From Labia minor (Eukaryota > Arthropoda > Insecta > Dermaptera > Spongiphoridae), in assembly GCA_963082975.1 (NCBI GenBank), contig OY720344.1, positions 74,946,053-75,010,052 of the forward strand: 64,000 nt of DNA, in the 5' to 3' direction. A program made the translations under genes and the position numbers. The notes beneath the pieces were generated by a model that made no database searches, was not told the origin of the DNA, and saw nothing but the letters and a program-made list of their open reading frames with translations. Of the stretch, positions 56,619-64,000 are shown in pieces; the first letter of the stretch is position 1, and each line of letters opens with the position of its first letter.

Positions 56619-58729
56619 GTAATTCTTTTTTTTCTCTCTAATCAATATCCAGAAAAGAAAAAAGTGTTCTTGGACAGGATGAAGAGTGGCAGAGTTGGGG
56701 GAAATACAGTATCGACAGGTTAGTTTAGCTATTCAGTATAACTTTTCCGTGAAGCTCTTTGTATTCTCAAAATAGAACCTTTCAAACCATTCAAAAGAAC
56801 CAATGGCCAATTTCATTTTAATTCCACAGAAATTGAATGGAAACTTATGTAGCTAATAATACTTATATACTTAATAATAATAATTATACATGATTTTAAT
56901 GTAATTTTTGTTATTAAATTATAATAAATAAAATATTATATTTGTGAAATTTAATTAAATTTAGTGAATTTTTATTCGAACATTGATTGAAGAGAAATAT
57001 TTGGAGAGTATTGAAAAATGGATCATATCATCTCTAATTGCGAAAATAGATCATTACAAACAATAATAAATATGAAAAAGTATAAAAATAATAAAAAATT
57101 GTTCATTTTGAAACGAATCTGGCGTCCCAAAACAGACTAACTGATGTACATTATGAAAAATTGCATTTCTCATATTTGTATATAAATCATATTAAGAAAT
57201 TATCCAAAATTCCAAAAAAAAATCCAGAATACATTTTTTGAAAGGTATATGAGCACGTTACCGATTAAACCTGGGTGTGTCTTTGAACATCAGATAACTA
57301 AATAATCTACCATTTGCTCCTAGCCAATTATTGATTATTCCATATATGAAAACATGTATATATACCCACAGGTGTATAAAAGCAAGTTTTGGGTGAATGA
57401 GAAGAATCCATGAAAACTTAAGCCTTCCATAATCCTTCGAATTTAAACTAAATATATAAAATAATATATGTAAATGTGTTTATTTTTATACATATCATAT
57501 ATCTATATAGTATTGAAATAAACAAAAATTATTTTTTTTTTACAAATTTTTTACTACAATAATTAACATTAATGATTTATTTTATAAATTTCAATAATAT
57601 AATATTTGAAATATTGAGGAAGAAATATTTTAAATTCAACACAATTCCCTTTTCCACCTAAGCCCAATTTGGGATGCATAATCTAAATCGTCACGATCTC
57701 TTTGTGTCATATGAGATCTTTAGTTTGAAGATAGTAATGTGAAATATTTCGTTTAATATACAATGATATCTTTTAATTATTATTTTTTTATTAATTTATT
57801 ATTATACTAATTTCAAATTCAATTCAATTTTAAATTTTGATTTAGTTTTCATAAAAATGATATTTATATATTTGACTATGAATGTTCAATTAAAAAAAAT
57901 TGAACATTTTTTTTAAATAGTAAGTTAAATTTCTTTGGTTAAGCTAAAAACACCCGTCAATACAGATTTATTATCTAGTTTTTCTTATAATAAAACCAGC
58001 AATTTTCAACCTGCGAAAATGGAGGCGTGAGTATATCCAACAGAAAATATTATTTAAAACAAATTGATTAACCGACCGAAAATATACGCCTTATTTTCTC
58101 GAGGTTATTATTTATTTTATGAATAATTTCTCCTCTGATATAGTTTTAATTTTCTTGGATTCTTCAATCGATATCTTGAGAATATATTATTTTATTCATA
58201 ATAAATTTAGATAATATATATATATAATTAATATTTTATTAAGTTATTTTATTTCTAATTTTTATCTCTCAAAATTATTTATGTAATATTTGATTATTTT
58301 TATATATATATATATATATACTTATATATTTAATTTTACTACTACAACTTTTTTTTAATTTTATCAGGCTTGTTCAATTTCACTGTGAGAAAACAAGAAT
58401 GAATTGAAATGTTAAATCTTGACACATTTCATTTCAATTTAATTTATTTTTACAATTATAAACCAATCATCCTACAATAGTTTATAAAATAGAAAATTTG
58501 AAAAATATTCTTATTTTATTTTATCTATAATAATATTTATAATATCTATTTTGATTAATTTATATAATAATATAATTAAGCAAATTTCACATCAAATACC
58601 GAAATACAAATATATACATTTTATTTCTAAATAAAAAATAAATGAGAATTATTCTATTGTATTTAATTTAAAAACAGTATCCAAAATAATTACTATATAT
58701 TATTGTTATATACATTTTATTTTTCGAGA
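56619..58729. other. No gene; one MITE-end remnant
   Basis: AT-rich. At 58000-58040 CAGCAATTTTCAACCTG resembles a hAT-type end without a partner. A (TA)n lies at about 58301-58320. Confidence 0.45.
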
Positions 58730-58965
58730 AGAGTTTAAAGTGAGGTTGCAAACGTGAAACGCATGTTATCATGCAGTATCGCGTCAAAATTATTATCAAA
58801 GAGGATAAAAATTAAAATATATATAAAATAATTATTTTTCCGGTTGTATTATATGGGTGTGAACCATGGTCTATGACCCAAGGAGACGAGAGTAGATTTA
58901 GAGTATTTGAGAATAGGATTCTTCGCAGTACAGAGAAGTATGGTTGCTTCGGCCAAAAACTTTCG
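58730..58965 (+). pseudogene. Non-LTR RT fragment with internal deletion
   Basis: It has the thumb-region remnant, then CCGGTTGTATTATATGGGTG with SRFRVFENRILR readable. It then jumps to the 3' tail GGTTGCTTCGGCCAAAAACT, skipping the C-terminal domain. It preserves the un-interrupted site (GTCAAAATTATTATCAAAG) that the Merlin-like element occupies at 39731. Confidence 0.75.
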
Positions 58966-59345
58966 AGTTACATACCTACCCTCTCCTATCTCTCTCACAA
59001 ACCTTTCCCACATTATCCACCCACCGCGTCCTTGGTCTTCCAAACGGACATTTCCCACTCGGTCTCCCCACCAATATATTTTTCGCCATTCATTCCTCTC
59101 CCATTCTATAATAGTCACGTGTCCTGCATCGCAGCCTTCTCGATTTTATAATTCTAACTATATCTGGAGATGCATAGAGGTCATGTAAGTCCTCGTTGTG
59201 CAGTCTCCGCCATTCCCCGGTAATCTCATCTTTTAAAAGAAAGGGCCAAAGCCCCTAAATGCTGCTCCTATACTCCTAATACTCTAAATATACTCTCGTC
59301 TCATTGAGTCATATCACACCCATATAATATAACCCGCAAAATAAT
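58966..59345 (-). pseudogene. Non-LTR RT fragment, opposite orientation
   Basis: Reversed, it reads from CATATAATATGGGTGTGATA through the GEWRRLHNE-type and WAGH-type regions to AGACCAAGGACGCGGTGGGT and GAGATAGGAGAGGGTAGG. It abuts the plus-strand fragment, so the two lie tail to tail. Stops and shifts throughout. Confidence 0.75.
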
Positions 59346-59404
59346 TTAATAATATTATAAAAATGTCAAACAAAAAATACAAATTACTTCAGGGTTATAG
59401 GCGA

Positions 59405-59457
59405 GGGAGCGTCCTCTATAAATGTGCGAATAGCGCCGAAGGCGGTCTGAGTAGCTG
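59405..59457 (+). mobile_element. Helitron-like 3' terminus
   Basis: GCGTCCTCTATAAATGTGCG, a GCGCC-GAA-GGCG hairpin, GTCTGAGTAG, CTGG and then T. CTGG fits the CTRR rule. Confidence 0.45.
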
Positions 59458-60211
59458 GTAGTCTTTTAAAAAGACTGATATCTAATCGAAACTATCAATA
59501 TATTCTTAAATTTTTGTTACAATAAATTTCTTGATACAAGCATTGCTTTTTTCAAATATTTTCATATAACAAAATGGAATTAATGAAATGAGAATTCCTT
59601 TAAAAGTTAAATAAAAACATGTATGTAACAAATGAAACAGCCTAAACCAAAACCGAATAGCCAAGCGCATTCAAATGACTTTAGGCTATTCATCTGAAAC
59701 AAGAATATACAAATTAATGGAGTATTTGTTATAACAATTCTCATTAAATACATTTAACTAAGTTAATTTCGTTATTTTAAATTATTTTATACAATTCCAA
59801 TTTACTGACTTCCGTTAAAAAATGTATAATTAGCCATACAACAAACCTTCATTTAGAATAATTCACGAGAAAAATTGTTTATTAGATTGGCAGGTAGTAA
59901 ATATTTTTTAGATAAATTTGGTTAGTTAAAAATAACAAGACCAGTTAAAAATCATATCTGGCACATATAAAAAAATATCATGCTAAGTTAGATTTACTAA
60001 CTAATTCTGAAAATTACTTAAAAATGAACTGATAATCTTGATTCTTTATCATAATGAATTCAAAAAGAAGAGTTTATATATTTGTTTTATTTAGTCACAC
60101 ACAAAAAAAATGAACAATCATTTTAAGTGGATTATGAGGAAGTGGGCGGTTTAATTAAGAAAAGACCAGCAAGTAGTTTGGGGAAACTATTTGGGAAATG
60201 ATTGGATGATA
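59458..60211. other. No gene seen; AT-rich
   Basis: No supported coding, RNA or repeat signal. Confidence 0.5.
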
Positions 60212-61011
60212 AAGGGTGTTTTTTTCGAGGTATAGAACTTTAAGTTGGCATTACTGTTCACAAGTTCACGACCGATTTAACACCTGTCAAGTGATTTATT
60301 CTCAGTTTGGTTTGGCAATTCATCATAAATAGACTCACGCCTGATAGTGCAATTTTATTTCGAAAATAATGTTTCTGTGCGGAATTCGTCCATCAGAGCA
60401 GTTAATTCGATTAACCATGGAACGTTTTCGCACCACGTTTACCCTTATTGATAACTCGCATCCCCAGAGACGCCGCTGTGCGTAGAAAAGAAGCTATTGC
60501 TACTGTAGAGCGTAGCATTGAGGAAGACCCGAATGAGTCCATTCGCCATCGAGCACAGGTATAGAGCCATGATTACTAACTTTTTCATTCCTGAATTGAA
60601 CAACCATGATGTCCAGGAGCTGTGGTTCCAATAAGACGGCGCAACATGTCACACAGCTCGTGCCACAATCGATTTATTGAAAGACACGTTTGGTGACAGC
60701 CTAATTTCACGTTTTGAACCTGTGAATTGGCCTCCAAGATCTTGTGATTTAACACCGCTAGACTACTTTCTGTGGGGCTATGTAAAGACAACATTCGCCG
60801 TGTTATGGGCGATATACGGCCACAAATGTTGGAAAAAGTTATCGAAAATTGGACGTCCAGATTGGACTACATCCGAGCCAGACGTGGCGGTCATATATAA
60901 AATATAATGTCACAAGATTATCCTTCGTATAAATAAAATTCATGTGAATCGAATAATCCATCGTTGTTTTATTGCAATTTAAAGTTCTATACCTCTAAAA
61001 GAAAAACCCTT
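60212..61011 (+). mobile_element. Second mariner-family transposon, non-autonomous, 800 bp
   Basis: The ends share GAGGTATAGAACTTTAA and AAGGGT tips, inverted, with TA on both sides. The end sequence and transposase differ from the element at 5271, so it is another mariner lineage. Confidence 0.85.
60417..60907 (+). pseudogene. mariner-like (DD37D) transposase, decayed
   Basis: Pieces in changing frames: RFRTTFTLIDNSHPQRR; AAVRRKEAIATVERSIEEDP; then, after a deletion, MITNFFIPELNNHDVQELWF, a stop where Gln is expected, DGATCHTARATIDLLKDTF and NWPPRSCDLTPLDYFLWGYV. From the Asp of DGATCH to the Asp of SCDLTP is 37 residues, which marks a DD37D element. The middle with the first catalytic Asp is lost, and the C terminus is shifted after the GYVK motif. 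Confidence 0.85.
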
Positions 61012-61590
61012 TAGAAGAAAGATAAATACATATACAATAATTCAGAGATAGGTGTATTTAATCTTACACAAACAATCTAACTCTTTAGTAGATGTTCATT
61101 TACAATGATATTTAAATATCTAATTTCACCAAAAATATTTAATAATAATTAAATATGACTACTAATAAAATTATTAAACTAATTAAAATGTTAATATTTT
61201 GAATAAATTAAATAATTTTAAATATTTGATTAATTTAACTTAAAATAAACATTTATAAATATTAATAATACTGAGAATTGCTAGAAATAATATTAATGTT
61301 TCATTGTCGAAAAGTTATGGTTCTCTAAACGTAGGTAAACGTAAATGAATAGAGTAAATGAATAAAGATTTTACACCAAAAATTAGTTTCAGTTTCTTTG
61401 TTATACTATAAATTGATTAATATATAACTTATCATATACAAATAGAGGTAATACAAATATTATTTCTATTAATAATAATAATAGTAATAATAATTAAGTA
61501 TATTTATAAAAAATATTTAAATTTATTTATTTCAGCTTCCTCAGAATAACTATGTAATTCTCTTTCCATTAATAATAATACAAATAATTG
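61012..61590. other. No gene seen; AT-rich
   Basis: Trinucleotide-like (AAT) bits near 61470-61490; nothing else. Confidence 0.5.
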
Positions 61591-61870
61591 TCGCTCGACC
61601 ATTTAAAAAATATTGATATACAATTCTTTAATTATTTATTACAATTATTAAATATTACATCCTTGCATCAAGCAGATTAAAATGAATGGAACTTGGGGGT
61701 CCTCAATAATAATAAATAATATTAATAAATATTAAATAATTATTTTAGTGAAAAAATTTTAAAAAAGATAAAACTATCTAAAAATTGATTAATGAATAAA
61801 TCTTATCTTATTATGCTAGCTAAAATTGTATGTATATATGTATGTATATATGTATATATATATATATATA
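61591..61870 (-). repeat. Repeat copy joining the GCATCAATCTGATT block to a TCTTATCTTATT end
   Basis: It has GTCGCTCGACCATTTAAAAA, TTGCATCAAGCAGATTAAAA, GGAACTTGGGGGTCCTCAAT, then TAAAACTATCTAAAA and at 61800 ATCTTATCTTATTATGCTAG followed by a (GTATATAT)n run. It shows that both blocks belong to one dispersed unit also found in the arms. Confidence 0.7.
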
Positions 61871-62302
61871 TGTAATATGTTAAAATATAAATAATTTACA
61901 TTTTAACATAGAACTGAAAATAGATTATTTAAGGGATTAAAGAAGAAAAATAGAAAGTAAATGATTGAATATTTTAAAAATAAGACATTTGTGGAAATTT
62001 AAATAACTAAGAAATCAGAGGTGGAGGGGATAAGGAAGAGAGGTGGGAGTGTGTGTGAGCGGCAGACAGAGATTGCTGACCAACATGTTGAGATGGTTAG
62101 CCTTTTGAGCGGTTAGTGAATTTTATAAAATAAAGGGTGAAATATTAAAACTGGATGCATCCGGAATTTGTAATAATAGTAAGTGATCACTTAGATTTGT
62201 TTATAATTTATTTTGTAATTACCTTTATAATATTAATTTTTTTCTCTTTTCTTTCTTTGATAAAAATAACCTAATTTATTTTTTTTTTACCTCTATTTTT
62301 TT
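61871..62302. other. No gene seen
   Basis: A purine-rich piece at 62020-62100 has no open frame of note. The rest is AT-rich. Confidence 0.45.
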
Positions 62303-62453
62303 ACTTTCCCGCATACATCGTATAAGGGAAGTATTGGAATCGTCAAAAATTTCGACTTCGAGATTTCGATAGATCTTGACGTTTTAGACCTCCCTGAGTC
62401 GGAAAATACCATTTTTCGAATTATGTCTGTGTGTGTGTATGTATGTATGTATG

Positions 62454-62484
<31 letters not shown>

Positions 62485-63343
62485 TGTCTGTAAGCAAATT
62501 TACTCAAAAACTAATCAAGAAAGGACTTCGAAATTTGGTACACCGATATTATTCACAGTTTGTAGATTTCTATCAAAATTTCGTCAAAATCGGTTAACCG
62601 GAAGTGGTACTTTACCTACAATGGTTGCGTTTACCTTTCAAGTAAAGTACCAGTTTGCTTCGAGATATTTGCTTCATATTTTGTATATAGATTTAAAAAT
62701 ATGATAAAAATTCAGATACCAAATTTCATCATGATCTGACTACCGGAAGTGACATTTTACCTATACAAGTAGCGTTTCCTGGGAGGTATTGTTTTCATAC
62801 CAAATTTCACCTGTGGATATTTTTAGGTACATATCTCCACGAATCATGCATTTTCTTAACAGAAAAAAGTATTTTTAGCATTATGTCTGTCCGTCCGTCC
62901 GCTGTGTGTCCGTAGAGATGTGTACAGCTTGAACGGCTCAACGGATTTTGATGAAATTTGGTATATTTACTTAATGCATCAGTATGATGAATGGATCAAC
63001 TTTTGGTGCAAATCCGGAAACCGGAAGTGAGGAGGTGAAGGGTAATTTTCATATCAAATTTCACGTGAAGGCATATCTCCACGTGTTATGCACTTTGTAT
63101 TGGTTTTATCCTCGAGAAAATTCATCTTCATTAGTTTTTTTTTAATTTAAAATGATATGACGTCACCCAGCACGTCACAGCCAGCCCTAATATATTATAA
63201 ATAAAATAAAATTAAAAATATTTATATTATATTCATATCTGTTTTTTTTTTACATTTAAAATATCAGTTAACCGGAAGTAGCACTTTATTACATTCTAAA
63301 TATTCATTCACAACTCTTTATACCTATTTATATGCGGGAAAGT
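62303..63343. mobile_element. Terminal-inverted-repeat element, about 1.04 kb
   Basis: Tips ACTTTCCCGCAT and ATGCGGGAAAGT. Inside, AATTTGGTACACCGAT, GTCAAAATCGGTTAACCGGA and ATTTTGATGAAATTTGGTAT phrases recur with ACCGGAAGTG spacers. The right part (62800-63200) matches, reversed, the palindrome spacer. The frame at 62423-62704 is driven by a microsatellite and is not a gene. Confidence 0.65.
62429..62482 (+). repeat. (GTAT)n microsatellite
   Basis: About 13 units of GTAT after a short (GT)n. Confidence 0.95.
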
Positions 63344-63499
63344 CTAGGGGAGGACACTCCCGCTTATTGTATATTATATAAATATTATAAATAATATAAT
63401 ATATATATATTGTTTTTTTTATTGTTAAATTACTTTTTTTTTTTTTGTTTGTTCATGAAGATATCATATTCTTTTGCTTTTCTATTTTTGTAAATATAT

Positions 63500-63686
63500 A
63501 AATCTTTAAAAAAAATGAATAATAATATATTTTGTTTTGTTTTTTTTGTTGATTGTTTAATTACTTTTTTTTTTTATAAAAGCAGTATCTTAAGTGTACG
63601 TTCACCTCTCTTCTCTTTCGAACACTCAAGCCCTTGAACCATAACTGTCAGTATTAAAAGCGGGAGGGGGGAAACGCGATACCACA
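63500..63686 (+). mobile_element. 3' part of a 5' LTR of a Gypsy-like element
   Basis: TATAAAAGCAG near 63575 as a promoter core, a transcribed-like region, and an end at ACCACA two bases before a primer-binding site. The LTR start could not be placed in the AT-rich sequence upstream. Confidence 0.5.
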
Positions 63687-63688
63687 AA

Positions 63689-63706
63689 TGGTGTCAGGTG
63701 TGGGGT
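63689..63706 (+). other. Primer-binding site, tRNA-Leu type
   Basis: TGGTGTCAGGTGTGGGGT; the first nine bases match the complement of a tRNA-Leu 3' end used by many Gypsy elements. The two-base gap after the LTR is normal. Confidence 0.5.
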
Positions 63707-63859
63707 CATTGATGCTTGCTCGACTTTAGTTGAAAGCATCACACACGATATTTAAGATTATAATAATTTTATTCTCACATGTATCTGTTATGTTAATTAT
63801 TCGTTTTCTTTTTATATAATATTTTTTTATTTCTATTTGTAGTATAATTTAAGTGTTAT

Positions 63860-64000
63860 ATGAACAAATATGCATACCTAAGTAAAAGCAATTTGAACCG
63901 TCTAATAAGCCTGGAGGAACAACGAGGTACACAAATATCGATAACTCCCAACTATACGTTAAGTCAGCAATTAGAAAATTGGGATGGGAAGGGGGATATC
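63860..64000 (+). CDS. Probable start of a gag-like frame, cut by the right edge
   Basis: The ATG at 63860 opens 47 codons that run off the window: MNKYAYLSKSNLNRLISLEE, then QRGTQISITPNYTLSQQLEN. It lies 154 bp after a primer site, where gag starts in Gypsy elements. No known gag motif can be recognised in so short a piece. Confidence 0.45.
   Translation, partial: MNKYAYLSKSNLNRLISLEEQRGTQISITPNYTLSQQLENWDGKGDI

Noticed and set aside
62423-62704. 93-codon frame starting in Val/Tyr/Cys/Met repeats
   Set aside because: Driven by the (GTAT)n microsatellite within a terminal-repeat element.
1-64000. CRISPR array, operon, ribosome binding sites, rRNA
   Set aside because: No regularly spaced repeat-spacer pattern, no clustered same-strand genes and no rRNA-like sequence; the DNA is eukaryotic.

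Overview
This window looks like intron or intergenic DNA from an AT-rich arthropod genome, most likely an insect. It has spliceosomal-type splice signals, mariner, hAT-type and Merlin-type DNA transposons, Copia- and Gypsy-type LTR elements, a non-LTR reverse transcriptase family, many (TA)n and (GATA)n runs, and no bacterial gene layout. No complete host gene is present. The coding sequence that can be recognised belongs to mobile elements and is nearly all broken. A few short host-exon candidates are listed with low confidence because nothing can be searched here.

Layout. 1-3807: a Copia retrotransposon cut by the left edge, with the reverse transcriptase core deleted. 5049-5142: a possible exon on the minus strand. 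5271-6152: a decayed mariner. 8516-8876: a TA-flanked MITE. 9062-11069: two unidentified coding-like stretches. 11376-12300: a GC-rich LTR-like block with three 20-bp heat-shock-element repeats and a TATA box. 13.7-16.3 kb: non-LTR fragments, a Helitron-like 3' end, a hAT-type MITE and a possible exon. 19989-20642: a probable solo LTR. 22-25.6 kb: dispersed repeats and a further RT fragment.

25627-33114 is the most striking structure: two inverted arms of 3179 bp around a 1130-bp spacer. Read block by block, the arms differ at one base and have no indels, even in homopolymers. Each arm holds two copies of a Helitron-like/tRNA-like module, a foldback element and a GC-rich terminal hairpin.

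33-45 kb: further copies of these families, an RT fragment, several MITEs with visible target duplications, a Gypsy LTR with a tRNA-Ser-type primer site, and a Merlin-like element with 8-bp duplications nested inside a non-LTR RT pseudogene. 45-52 kb: MITEs, a short reading frame followed by a polyadenylation signal, another LTR and a 93-bp inverted-repeat element. 52-64 kb: duplicated CpG-bearing repeats, tail-to-tail RT fragments, a second mariner, a 1-kb terminal-inverted-repeat element related to the palindrome spacer, and the start of a Gypsy-like element running off the right edge.

There is no operon-like cooperation here. The window records nested insertions, deletions and one very recent or artefactual inverted duplication.
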